Part shown: positions 6,869 through 15,129 of the stretch, one piece after another
How positions within the stretch are numbered: position 1 is the stretch's first letter
How the letters are laid out: the number at the start of each line of letters is the position of its first letter
From: OFTM10 sp964196195
GTDB lineage: Bacteria; Actinomycetota; Acidimicrobiia; Acidimicrobiales; Aldehydirespiratoraceae
Length of the DNA stretch: 21,768 nucleotides
Reading direction: 5' to 3'
Assembly (NCBI GenBank): GCA_964196195.1
Contig: CAXMSE010000040.1
Location: 1 to 21,768, forward strand
Notes under the pieces: generated by a model
Seen by the model: only the letters and a program-made list of their open reading frames with translations
The model's database searches: none
What the model was told of the DNA's origin: nothing
Program-made: the position numbers and the translations under genes

Positions 6869-8330
6869 GCCGGGAGCGCCTCTGTCGTTCCAGGAAGCGG
6901 TAGACGTCGAGCAGGTCGATACCGGGGAATGGGCTGAATTCCCGCTTCGATGGCGGGAGGGCGGAGAGCACATGGCTGCGCTCAGCGGCCGACGGCCAGG
7001 CATGGTCGGCCCACTGCTCCATCAGCACCGGGTCGGGCTGGATCTCGCGCTCTCGGGCGTATTCGCGCCGCAAGGTGTCGCTGCCCCTGAATCGGTGGGC
7101 GACATGAGCGGGGGTACCGAGGGTTATCGAATGAGGAGTGCGGTCGGTCTCCGTCTCGATGTAGGTGGTGCAGAAGAACTCATCGTGATCGGTAACGGTG
7201 TACTGGCTGTGGATCAGGAAGCTGCCCGTGGCGTTCCAGGCCTGGCGACTCCCCCACTGGCGGGGTACACGCTCGCCCTCATGGCCCTCGTCACTCGAGG
7301 TGGGGAACTCGATGCCGTCGTTCTCATAGGCCTTGTCGATCACTCCTTCCCGATCGGTGCGCAGGAAGTGACAGGGGATGTCGAAGTGGCGGGTGGCGAG
7401 ATTGGTGAAGCGATGAGCTGCCATCTCATAGGAAATGTAGAAGACCTCCTTGAGGTCCTCCACAGAGATATCGCTTGCCCCGTCGGCTTCGCGCAGGAAC
7501 TCCACGGCGGGGGCTTCGGGCGCAAGCACCGCGGCGGCGAAGTAGTTCGACTCGACGCGTTGGCGGAGGTACTCACCGAAGTCGGCGGTGTCTGAGTGGT
7601 CGAGGGCGAAATGGCCGAGTGTCTGGAGTACCACGCTTCGCGCCTGCCGAATCTTGAGGCCACCGCGGTCGGGGATGAAGATGATCTTGTCGCGCTGATC
7701 GGTGATACTGCGGGCCGATCGAGGCATGTGATCGACGCGCTCGATTCGAAAGCCACAGAAAGCCGCAAGCTCGGTGAGTACCCGTTCGCTGATGGGGCCC
7801 GAGCCTGAGTAGCCGGCGGCGTCGAGAGCACGCGCAGCTACTGTCTCCACATCAGCGAAGTAGTTGTCTCGTTGCCGCATCTCCGCGCGCAGCTCGTTGT
7901 TGGCAGCCCGGGCCAGTTGGCCGACATGGGTGTCGTGCGCCGTCATCGGCTGTTCGGCCTCGGTGAGGGCATGCCAGAGGGTGACAATGTGTTCGAGCAC
8001 GTCGTCGGCAACTTTGGCCGACGGCTTCAGATGGGGCAGGCCGAGCGATACGTAGCGAGGGTCGGCCTGGGCCCGTTCGACGGTGATTTCCAGCTCCGAC
8101 CGACGATCAGGCGCGGTGCTTTCGAGGAGGGCGATCGTGCTCGTGTCGAGTGCGGTGGCCAGGTCGCCGATGAGGCCGAGCTTGGGCTCAACCTTTCCGT
8201 TCTCGAGTTGGGACAGGTAAGGAACCGGTCGGCCCACCAGTTCACTGAGGTCGGCGAGCGTTGCTCCCTTGCGGCGGCGGGCGTAGCGGACCCGTTGACC
8301 GAGTACAAGAAGGTCAAGCTCCTCCGCCAT
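6861..8330 (-). CDS. ramB: RamB-type (ScfR family) regulator of acetate/acyl-CoA metabolism
   Basis: A 489-residue protein, the usual length for RamB. It has an XRE helix-turn-helix at about 8-66 (GATLADLSELVGRPVPYLSQLENG region). An ImmA/IrrE-like (DUF955) domain covers about 170-300, followed by the DUF2083 ligand-sensing region to the C terminus. Known relatives (RamB of Corynebacterium, Rv0465c of Mycobacterium, PccR-type ScfRs) control glyoxylate-shunt or propionate genes by sensing acyl-CoA. The place of the metalloprotease HExxH reads HFALD (240-244), so protease activity is unlikely. It is transcribed away from malate synthase, 101 bases apart, which strongly supports the RamB role. 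ATG at 8330 with a weak AGG just upstream. Confidence 0.88.
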   Translation of the reverse strand: MAEELDLLVLGQRVRYARRRKGATLADLSELVGRPVPYLSQLENGKVEPKLGLIGDLATALDTSTIALLESTAPDRRSELEITVERAQADPRYVSLGLPHLKPSAKVADDVLEHIVTLWHALTEAEQPMTAHDTHVGQLARAANNELRAEMRQRDNYFADVETVAARALDAAGYSGSGPISERVLTELAAFCGFRIERVDHMPRSARSITDQRDKIIFIPDRGGLKIRQARSVVLQTLGHFALDHSDTADFGEYLRQRVESNYFAAAVLAPEAPAVEFLREADGASDISVEDLKEVFYISYEMAAHRFTNLATRHFDIPCHFLRTDREGVIDKAYENDGIEFPTSSDEGHEGERVPRQWGSRQAWNATGSFLIHSQYTVTDHDEFFCTTYIETETDRTPHSITLGTPAHVAHRFRGSDTLRREYAREREIQPDPVLMEQWADHAWPSAAERSHVLSALPPSKREFSPFPGIDLLDVYRFLERQRRSRRS

Positions 8331-8431
8331 TGCCTAAACTCTGACAGATCTTTCGAATAACGCAAACGATTCCGCACCAACGTGACGGAAGTCATGTTGT
8401 TCTTTTCTTCGTGCCTGCTGATCATTGCGAT
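8331..8431. promoter_or_regulatory. Divergent ramB-aceB control region
   Basis: These 101 bases hold the promoters of both genes and should contain the regulator's operator. The region is less GC-rich than its surroundings. CGCAAA at 8361-8366 (TTTGCG on the other strand) resembles the TTTGC/GCAAA core of corynebacterial RamB sites. A rough second half, TTTCG at 8351-8355, faces it. No convincing -35/-10 pair could be fixed by eye. A control role follows from the divergent layout; the exact operator is a guess. Confidence 0.5.
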
Positions 8432-10027
8432 ATGGCCGCGGTTGGCTCTCTTCAGCAGGGCATCTCCTTCACCGAACACCCGTCCACGGCCGCGATCCTC
8501 ACCCCGCAGACACAAGACTTTCTGGCCGGGTTGCATCGCCGTTTCGAATCCGAACGCCGCAAGCTCATGACCAACAGGATCGAGCGCCAGACATCGATCG
8601 ATGCGGGAGCGCGCCCCTCGTTTGCCCCCGAGACCGCCCACATCCGTTCGGGCGACTGGCACATCGCACCTGCTCCAGCCGATCTCAGGAATCGGCGAAC
8701 CGAGCTCACCGGCCCCGTCCACCGCGAGGCGATGGTAGAGGCACTCAACTCCGGCGCCAGCGTGTTCATGGCCGACTTCGAGGACACGACCTCGCCCACG
8801 TGGGCCAACTGTCTGGAGGGCCAACTCAACCTGAAGTACGCCTACGCCGGCTCCCTCGTTAACGAAGACCGAGTCGAGACTCGTGCCACGCCGGCCGAGC
8901 CGCCCACACTCGTCGTCCGCACTCGCGGTTGGCACCTGCTCGAGCGGAACCTCGCCATCGACGGTGAGCCCATCGCTGCCTCACTTTTCGACTTCGGTGT
9001 CTGCCTGTTTCACAATGCACGAGCCGCGCTCGACTCGGGCTCGGGACCCTACTTCTACCTGCCCAAGGTCGAAGGCGCCGCCGATGCCCGCCTGTGGCGA
9101 GAAGTTTTCAGATGGGCCGAAGAGACGCTGGAACTGCCCCAGGGAACGATCCGGGCCACGGTGTTGATCGAAACGATCCTCGCTGCCTTCGAGATGGACG
9201 AGATCCTCTTCGAACTGCGCGACCACGTCACCGGCCTCCACACCGGCAACTGGGACTATCTCTTCAGCATGGCGAAGACGTTCCATCACGACCCAGAGTT
9301 CATTCTCCCAGACCGTCAATGTCTCAACGCCACCACTCCCTTCATCCGGGCCTTCACCGAGTTGCTCGTTTCTGTCTGTCACCGCCGCGGCGCCCACGCC
9401 ATCGGCGGGATGTCCGGCGTAGTCCCAGACTCGGTCGATCCGACTCGGACGGCCCCCAGCCTGCGTTCGATGGCCGTCGACAAGAGGCGTGAGGCCGGCG
9501 ACGGCTTTGATGGCACGCGGATCGCCCACCACGGCCTGGTCGACGTGGCCGAAGCAGAGTTCGATCGCGTGCTCAGCTATCGGCCCAACCAGGTCGAGTT
9601 CCAACGCGACGACGTCTACGTCACCGCGGGCGACCTCCTCGCCGTGGCGTCGACACGCGGGGAGCGCACCGAAGACGGGCTGCGTCGCAACGTCAGTATC
9701 GCCTTGCACTATCTGGGTGAATGGTTGACGGGCAACGGCGCGGTGGTGATCGACGACAATCTCGAAGACGCGGCGATGGCTGAGCTCTGCCGAACACAGA
9801 TCTGGCAGTGGCGTCATCACGGCGTCGCCCTGTCGAACGGCATGACGGTCGACGACGCCATGCTCAGCCGGATATTCGATGAAGAGTTCGATCTCCTTCG
9901 CGATCAACTCGGTGAGGATGAGTGGGCGGCGGGCCGGTTCACCGAAGCGCGTCGGATTCTGCACGAGGTCACCTTCGCTGACGAGCTCTGCGACTATCTG
10001 ACGATCGCCGCCGATCCCCTGCTCTGA
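8432..10027 (+). CDS. aceB: Malate synthase A
   Basis: A 531-residue enzyme that joins glyoxylate and acetyl-CoA to malate, the second step of the glyoxylate shunt, which allows growth on acetate or fatty acids. It aligns along its full length with E. coli AceB: GPVHREAM, FMADFEDTTSPTW (112-124), RTRGWHL with the active-site Arg at about 165, IETILAAFEMDEI with metal ligand E247, GNWDYLFS with D275, and catalytic Asp446 in LEDAAMAELCR. I chose ATG 8432, which matches the family N terminus. An in-frame GTG at 8411 would add 7 residues. Neither start has a strong ribosome site. It is divergent from the RamB-type regulator. Isocitrate lyase is not in the window. A short GC hairpin (10028-10040) follows the stop. 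Confidence 0.96.
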   Translation: MAAVGSLQQGISFTEHPSTAAILTPQTQDFLAGLHRRFESERRKLMTNRIERQTSIDAGARPSFAPETAHIRSGDWHIAPAPADLRNRRTELTGPVHREAMVEALNSGASVFMADFEDTTSPTWANCLEGQLNLKYAYAGSLVNEDRVETRATPAEPPTLVVRTRGWHLLERNLAIDGEPIAASLFDFGVCLFHNARAALDSGSGPYFYLPKVEGAADARLWREVFRWAEETLELPQGTIRATVLIETILAAFEMDEILFELRDHVTGLHTGNWDYLFSMAKTFHHDPEFILPDRQCLNATTPFIRAFTELLVSVCHRRGAHAIGGMSGVVPDSVDPTRTAPSLRSMAVDKRREAGDGFDGTRIAHHGLVDVAEAEFDRVLSYRPNQVEFQRDDVYVTAGDLLAVASTRGERTEDGLRRNVSIALHYLGEWLTGNGAVVIDDNLEDAAMAELCRTQIWQWRHHGVALSNGMTVDDAMLSRIFDEEFDLLRDQLGEDEWAAGRFTEARRILHEVTFADELCDYLTIAADPLL

Positions 10028-10078
10028 GCCGGCACCCGGCGCTCACAGACGGGCGACAGGAGCCGACAGGTTGGGTGT

Positions 10079-11200
10079 ATGCCCGACCTGTCGACCCTTA
10101 CGCGTCCGGACACCACCAGTCCTGGACGCTCCCATGATCGATCTCTCGCGTTGGTCGCGGTGGTCGTGGGTGTCCTGATCGTCGCCGCCTCGCTTCTCCG
10201 CCACGACGGCGACATCGCGGGACTCATCAAGTTCGGTGGGGGCGACTCCGTCGCCGAACGGACCGCCCACGTCGAAGACGTACTCGGGCGAGACGTTGCC
10301 ACCGTCGACCTGCTCGGTCACGACGGATCGATGTTCTTCCTCCAAGGGCTCGACCCCTTCTTCTTGGATGGCGATGAGCACGCTGTGTATCTCGATCGGC
10401 CGGTGTACCGGGCTCAGCGCATGCTGTTTCCGGTGATCGCCGGCGTCGGCGGTCTCATGCCGGCAGAAGCACTCCTTTGGTCGATGGCCATCACCAACAT
10501 CGCTGCGCTCGCGGTGGGAACGGTGGGGGCAGGTCGTCTGGCTCGTCGGCTGGGCGGCTCGGCGTGGCTCGGCCTGGCCTTCACTCTCAATCCCGGGGTC
10601 ATCTTCGAGTTCGACATATCGGGAGCGGGTCTTGTGGCGTTCGCAGCCGCGATCTGGGGCACCCTCGCCATCGAGGAGGGCAAGCTCAGATCGGCGATCA
10701 TCTGGTTCACCGCGGCTGTACTGGCCCGCGAGGTGATGCTTCTCTATCTGGCCGGGGTGTGTCTCTACCGCCTTTGGCGAACGCGGAAGATCCCCTGGCT
10801 GCTGGGCGCGGTCCCGGCACTGGCCGCGGCGACATGGGCGCTCTACGTGCGCATCCAACTCGACTCCCACGACGGGGTCGATGAGGTGCAGGAGTTCGGT
10901 CCGCCGTTGGGCGGCATGCTCGATTCGATCTCGAACTGGCTGGACAATCCCGTCGATCTCGGTGTCATCGCCGGGCTCATCGTGGTGATGCCCCTGCTGG
11001 TCGTACATGCGATCCGCCGCCCCAACGCGCTGGCCTGGGGAGCCGCAGGATTCATCATCGTCGCGGTGCTGCTCACCCAACAGGTCTGGTGGCGATTCTT
11101 CGACGTGAGCCGAGCCATCGCCCCGGTGATGACCGCCTATGTGATCACTGCGTTCAGCGAACCGTCACATAAAGCGGATTGCGTCGACGCGCCTTCGTGA
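10079..11200 (+). CDS. Polytopic membrane protein, GT-C glycosyltransferase-like
   Basis: A 373-residue protein with about 8-9 hydrophobic helices spread from residue 22 to the C terminus. Between the first and second helices is an extracytoplasmic loop with HDGSMFF (81-87), LDPF (91-94), LDRPVYRAQRMLFP (105-118). This closely resembles the DGQ-F...DP...YR..R.L.P signature of actinobacterial GT-C-fold membrane proteins that use lipid-linked sugars. The Asp of the DG pair would be the likely catalytic residue, but the usual Gln after it is Ser here. The donor and acceptor are unknown. ATG at 10079 with an AGG about 10 bases upstream, 51 bases after malate synthase, so read-through is possible. 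The last 47 bases overlap the convergent cyclopropane synthase gene. Confidence 0.75.
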   Translation: MPDLSTLTRPDTTSPGRSHDRSLALVAVVVGVLIVAASLLRHDGDIAGLIKFGGGDSVAERTAHVEDVLGRDVATVDLLGHDGSMFFLQGLDPFFLDGDEHAVYLDRPVYRAQRMLFPVIAGVGGLMPAEALLWSMAITNIAALAVGTVGAGRLARRLGGSAWLGLAFTLNPGVIFEFDISGAGLVAFAAAIWGTLAIEEGKLRSAIIWFTAAVLAREVMLLYLAGVCLYRLWRTRKIPWLLGAVPALAAATWALYVRIQLDSHDGVDEVQEFGPPLGGMLDSISNWLDNPVDLGVIAGLIVVMPLLVVHAIRRPNALAWGAAGFIIVAVLLTQQVWWRFFDVSRAIAPVMTAYVITAFSEPSHKADCVDAPS

Positions 11201-12266
11201 ACACCACCTGCCACAGCTGAAACACCCGCACTCGGAAGCTGGCCGCGGATCCGAGCAGGTAGTAGTCCCAGGTACGCCGGAAGCGGTCGTCGTAATGAGG
11301 GAGCTCGTCCCACCGGGCACTGATGTTGGCGTTCCACTCCATCAGGGTGCGGTCGTAGTCGGGACCGATGTTGTGGACATCTTCGATCGTCCATGCGCCC
11401 TCCGCGGCCTGAGAGATCTGGCCCAACGACGGCAGCACACCGCCCGGGAAGATGTATTTGTCGAACCAAGGATCGGAGTGGGTTTTCGACTCGTTGGACC
11501 CGATGGTGTGGTGCAACATCATCCCGTCGTCATCGAGCAGGGCGTTGCACCGTTCGAAGAACTCCGGGAAGTTCTGAGGTCCCACATGCTCCATCATCCC
11601 CACCGAAACGATTCGATCGAAGGTCCCGGTGAGGTCTCGGTAGTCGGCCTGTTGGATCGATACCGGCAGACCGGCGGTGCGTTCACGAGCGACTTTCACC
11701 TGTTCGATGGCCGGCGAGATTCCGGTCACGTGCACGTCGTAGCGTTCGGCCGCGAATTGGGAGAATCCGCCCCAGCCACAACCGATGTCGAGAATCCGCA
11801 TGCCTCTTTCGAGGCCGAGCTTGCGACAGATCAGATCGAGCTTGGCCTCCTGAGCGGTGTCGAGATCGTCTGCATCGCGCCAGTAACCACAGGAGTAGAT
11901 CATGCGCTTGTCGAGCATGCGTTCGTACAGATCGTTGCCGATGTCGTAGTGGGCCGACGCGTTCTTCTGGGCTCGCTTCACCGTCTGTCGGTTGGTGAGC
12001 CGCGACGTGGCCACGAGCTTCAGGAGGGCGGCGCTGGGGCGAAAGATGTCGCGCAGATTCGCCTCCTGCCCGGTGGCAATGAACTCATCGAGTTGGTTGG
12101 CGCTCCACCAGCCATCCTGATAGGCCTCTCCGAGCCCGAGCTCGCGATCGCGAATCACGCGTTGGTACAGGCGATCGTCGTGGACGTGGATGTCCGCCGG
12201 ACCATCGCCGCCGATGACGACACCAAGCTCCTCGAGGGTGTCGCGAATGAACTTCTCCGCCTGCAT
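11154..12266 (-). CDS. cfa: Cyclopropane-fatty-acyl-phospholipid synthase family methyltransferase
   Basis: A 370-residue enzyme (E. coli Cfa is 382). It uses S-adenosylmethionine to add a methylene group across the double bond of membrane lipid acyl chains. The SAM-binding motif ILDIGCGWGG is at 158-167. The MIYSCGYW segment with a Cys at 126, VGMMEHVG with Glu226, and DKYIFPGGVLPS (about 269-280) are the active-site blocks of the family. In actinobacteria, related proteins also make tuberculostearate-type or mycolate modifications, so the exact product is not certain. ATG at 12266 is preceded by an excellent GGAGG (12275-12279). It is convergent with the GT-C-like gene, and its stop lies inside that gene. 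Confidence 0.92.
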   Translation of the reverse strand: MQAEKFIRDTLEELGVVIGGDGPADIHVHDDRLYQRVIRDRELGLGEAYQDGWWSANQLDEFIATGQEANLRDIFRPSAALLKLVATSRLTNRQTVKRAQKNASAHYDIGNDLYERMLDKRMIYSCGYWRDADDLDTAQEAKLDLICRKLGLERGMRILDIGCGWGGFSQFAAERYDVHVTGISPAIEQVKVARERTAGLPVSIQQADYRDLTGTFDRIVSVGMMEHVGPQNFPEFFERCNALLDDDGMMLHHTIGSNESKTHSDPWFDKYIFPGGVLPSLGQISQAAEGAWTIEDVHNIGPDYDRTLMEWNANISARWDELPHYDDRFRRTWDYYLLGSAASFRVRVFQLWQVVFTKARRRNPLYVTVR

Positions 12267-12274
12267 GCTGGGTA

Positions 12275-12302
12275 CCTCCGGACGTGTCGTCAGATGATTA
12301 TC
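12275..12302 (-). promoter_or_regulatory. Probable -10 element and ribosome site of the cyclopropane synthase gene
   Basis: On the minus strand GATAAT (12302-12297) is close to the TATAAT consensus. It is followed after 17 bases by the ribosome site GGAGG (12279-12275) and after 8 more by the ATG at 12266. No good -35 box is visible at the right distance, so transcription may depend on an alternative sigma factor or an activator. It lies in the 91-base gap after the cyclase gene, so this gene could also be read from upstream. Confidence 0.42.
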
Positions 12303-12357
12303 GCGCTTCTTTCAGTGGTCGACCAGCCTGGCGTGCAGTCATGGCGGCCATCTAGCT

Positions 12358-15021
12358 TCAGTGGCTCGTGTTCGCCCGGTCAATCGCCGCATCAAGGGCA
12401 GCCCGCGCTTCAGCGGCCGCCGCCTTGATCGACAGGTGGCGTCCACCATCGATACAGCCCGACGCCTGGGCGCCCAATGCCTGGCTGATCGCCCGACTCG
12501 CGTTGGCCCGGGGGTTATGGCCGTTCCCCTCCATCGCACCCAGGAGACGCCCGCCGGTGTGGGCATCGCCGGCCCGGGCGAGCACGATTGCGGTCACACC
12601 GAACAGGTGGCTGGTACCAGCGAGATAGTGGTGCTCGAGCGCCTCCTGAAGGCTGTCACGGCACCGCTTCAGCACCAGTGCCAGATCGTCGCTCGACGCC
12701 GAGAAATGGATGACCAACCCTACGATCAGATGGACGGCGAGGTGAACCGGATGGATCGATCGGGCCTTGTCGAGCCCGACGTCCCAACGCCTGACCGCCT
12801 CGTCTCGGTCCGCGATGGACGCGGCGAGACCCTCGGCCCAGCACGCGATGGCAGCCGCGGTGGCACTACCCGTGGCATCGGCGATCATCCTCACCTCAAC
12901 CGCTTGCTCGGCTGCCGCGGGCGAAGGTTCGAATGCGGCAAGGTGAAAGGCGCGCATCGCGTGGGCCCACAATCGACTACCGAGAACGGCTTCATCGAGG
13001 TTGTCGACCCACTCCTCGGTGACGGTGGCGCTCTTCTCGGCGTCAAGCAGATTGTTGAGGTACTCCGCCGAGAGGGCAATCCGGCAGAAGCCGTGACGGT
13101 CGACCGGATCCATGTCCAGCCCGGTCTCGGCCAGTGAGATCACATCGGGCTTCACGGTGAGGTAGGCCCCGACGGCCTTCAGGCCGTAGAGACTTCCTGC
13201 CTCGGCGCGGTCCTCGAACGGTTCAGACCCGAGGTCGTCGAGCCAGGCGAACAGTTCGAACCTCATGGCGAAACTCGCGAAGTGGCCCAGGGCCAGCACC
13301 AGCGAGGCCGCCTCGTCGAGCTCCCTCATCGTGAGCTTCGTTTCGAAGGCTGCTCGGATATTGGCCCACTCGCGGGTGAGGTGATCCCAGATATCGGTCT
13401 CATCGGCGGAAAGGAGAGCATCGCCGTGGCGAGCCGCCATTTCGGTGTAATAGTCGGCGTGGCGGAGGAAATAGGCGGAACTCGTGCCGCTGACGTCGAG
13501 CTGCTCTTGGCCGAACTGGCGAAGGGTCTCCAACATGGTGAAACGAATGCGGCCGACGCCGCGTTGGCTAACTACCATCGACTTGTCGACGAGCGCCATC
13601 AAAACGTCGAGCGTCTCGATGCTGTCGGCGGCGTCATCGAGGCAGACAGACTCCACCGCTGCGAGGGTGAAGCCACCAGAAAACACCGAAAGCCGATCGA
13701 ACAGGGACGCCTGGCGATCATCGAGTTGCTCGTAAGACCATCGAATCGTGTCGCGAAGGGTCTCGTGACGACCTCCTCGACGGCCGCCACGAAGCACCCG
13801 GAAACGGTCGTCGAGCTTGTCGACCAGCTGGGCCGGGGTGAGCACGCGCACCCACGCCGCGGCGAGCTCAATGGCCAGCGGCATGCCGTCGAGACGACGA
13901 CATATCTCCTTGACGTGTTCTACATCGTCGGCCTCAGCTCGGAAATGGGCATCGCGTTCGAGGGCGCGCTCGCAAAACAGATCGAATCCGGCCGAGTCGG
14001 GATCGAGGGGCGAAAGCCCGTAGAGCTGCTCGCCAACCATGCCGATGGACTCCCTGCTCGTGGCAAGAATCCCGGGCCCATCCACCGCGAGGATTGCCTC
14101 GACGACTGGTCTGACGGTTGAGGAAACGTGCTCACAGTTGTCGAGGATGAGAAGGATCTGTCGCCCTTCGAGGAAGCTCGCGATGCTCTGCACCAGGGTC
14201 ATGCCAGGTTGAGTACGAGCACCGATCGCGTCGGCAATCGCGTCGTCTATCGCAGCCCCATCGCCAATGGGCGCCAGTTCGCAAAGGACCACACCCTCCG
14301 GGTAGCGCGCCGTCAGCGCGCGTCCGACATCGATCGCCAGTCTGGATTTACCCACTCCTCCGGCGCCGACCAGGGTGATGGCGCGGTGATCGTCGAACAG
14401 AGACGCGGCGGCCGCGACGTCGGTGTCTCGGCCGATCAGCCGGTTGGGCTGGGTGGGCAGGGGGCGGTGCACGGGAGCGACTCTCGAACGCGGGGGTCGA
14501 TGGTCCTCCAATAGGTCGCTGGAAACGACGAAGGAGATCTGCTCGGTGCCGATCCCCTTCAGCACGTGTTCGCCCTGACCTGCGAATTCGATCCCCCGTA
14601 CCAACCGGGAGACCGTGTCCGACACGGCGATCTGATCCCCGTTGGCGATGTCGGTCACCCGCGCCGCTCGGTTTACCGGCGGCCCGTAATAGTCGCCGCA
14701 GCTCTCGGTGGCCTCGCCGACATGGAGGCCCATTCGCACCTTGAGGCGGACCCGGCCGCGCCAGTCAGCCGTCTGGAGTCGACGCTGGCCTTCCATCGCG
14801 GCCTCGAGCGCCTTCTGGGGAGAGCTGAACACGGCCGCGAACCCATCACCGGTGCGCTTGAACACGTCGCCCTCGTTGTCACCAATGGCCCCCGCGAGGA
14901 GTTGATCATGGTGTTCGAGAGCACGGCTCATGTCGTCGATGTCGGCCTCCCATCGCTGGGTCGAACCCTCGATGTCGGTGAAGAGGAAGGTCAGTACCCC
15001 GGTGCGCGACAAGGCGTTCAT
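12358..15021 (-). CDS. Class III adenylyl cyclase fused to a STAND-type ATPase and helical repeats
   Basis: An 887-residue fusion. The cyclase domain (about 8-165) keeps every residue needed for activity: metal aspartates D16 (FTDIEGS) and D59 (TGDGF), purine-binding K55 and D110, and transition-state N117 and R121 (VNRAAR). The Lys/Asp pair points to ATP, hence cAMP, rather than GTP. The NB-ARC-like ATPase follows: Walker A GAGGVGKS (219-226), Walker B LLILDN (290-295), then ATSRE and GMPLAIELAAA. The remaining 400 residues look like TPR-type helices. Mycobacterial relatives (Rv0386, Rv1358, Rv2488c) often end in a LuxR DNA-binding domain; none is visible here. It is cytoplasmic and probably a signal-gated cAMP producer. 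ATG at 15021, 108 bases after the acyl-CoA synthetase gene. Confidence 0.92.
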   Translation of the reverse strand: MNALSRTGVLTFLFTDIEGSTQRWEADIDDMSRALEHHDQLLAGAIGDNEGDVFKRTGDGFAAVFSSPQKALEAAMEGQRRLQTADWRGRVRLKVRMGLHVGEATESCGDYYGPPVNRAARVTDIANGDQIAVSDTVSRLVRGIEFAGQGEHVLKGIGTEQISFVVSSDLLEDHRPPRSRVAPVHRPLPTQPNRLIGRDTDVAAAASLFDDHRAITLVGAGGVGKSRLAIDVGRALTARYPEGVVLCELAPIGDGAAIDDAIADAIGARTQPGMTLVQSIASFLEGRQILLILDNCEHVSSTVRPVVEAILAVDGPGILATSRESIGMVGEQLYGLSPLDPDSAGFDLFCERALERDAHFRAEADDVEHVKEICRRLDGMPLAIELAAAWVRVLTPAQLVDKLDDRFRVLRGGRRGGRHETLRDTIRWSYEQLDDRQASLFDRLSVFSGGFTLAAVESVCLDDAADSIETLDVLMALVDKSMVVSQRGVGRIRFTMLETLRQFGQEQLDVSGTSSAYFLRHADYYTEMAARHGDALLSADETDIWDHLTREWANIRAAFETKLTMRELDEAASLVLALGHFASFAMRFELFAWLDDLGSEPFEDRAEAGSLYGLKAVGAYLTVKPDVISLAETGLDMDPVDRHGFCRIALSAEYLNNLLDAEKSATVTEEWVDNLDEAVLGSRLWAHAMRAFHLAAFEPSPAAAEQAVEVRMIADATGSATAAAIACWAEGLAASIADRDEAVRRWDVGLDKARSIHPVHLAVHLIVGLVIHFSASSDDLALVLKRCRDSLQEALEHHYLAGTSHLFGVTAIVLARAGDAHTGGRLLGAMEGNGHNPRANASRAISQALGAQASGCIDGGRHLSIKAAAAEARAALDAAIDRANTSH

Positions 15022-15129
15022 CGCGCCACTGCCTCTCGCTCCTTCAAGTCTCCGCTCGACCCCTCGGCGACATGAACGGCGGTATCGGCCACTTGCGTCC
15101 CCCCGCTTCTGAATCTCGGTGAGCGTAGT

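Noticed and set aside
8981..9964. Minus-strand frame of 327 codons opposite malate synthase
   Set aside because: It is a shadow of aceB. It has no recognisable domain, while aceB aligns along its full length with known malate synthases.
10028..10040. GCCGG-CAC-CCGGC hairpin after malate synthase as a terminator
   Set aside because: It is only five base pairs with a three-base loop and no T-run, expected by chance at this GC content. The next gene follows closely on the same strand.
10043..11080. Minus-strand frame of 345 codons opposite the GT-C-like gene
   Set aside because: It is highly charged and repetitive with no hydrophobic core. The plus strand has clear membrane helices and the DG/LDPF/YRAQR signature.
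11295..12428. Plus-strand frame of 377 codons opposite the cyclopropane synthase
   Set aside because: It is a shadow frame without motifs. The minus strand carries the SAM-binding and active-site blocks with a strong ribosome site.
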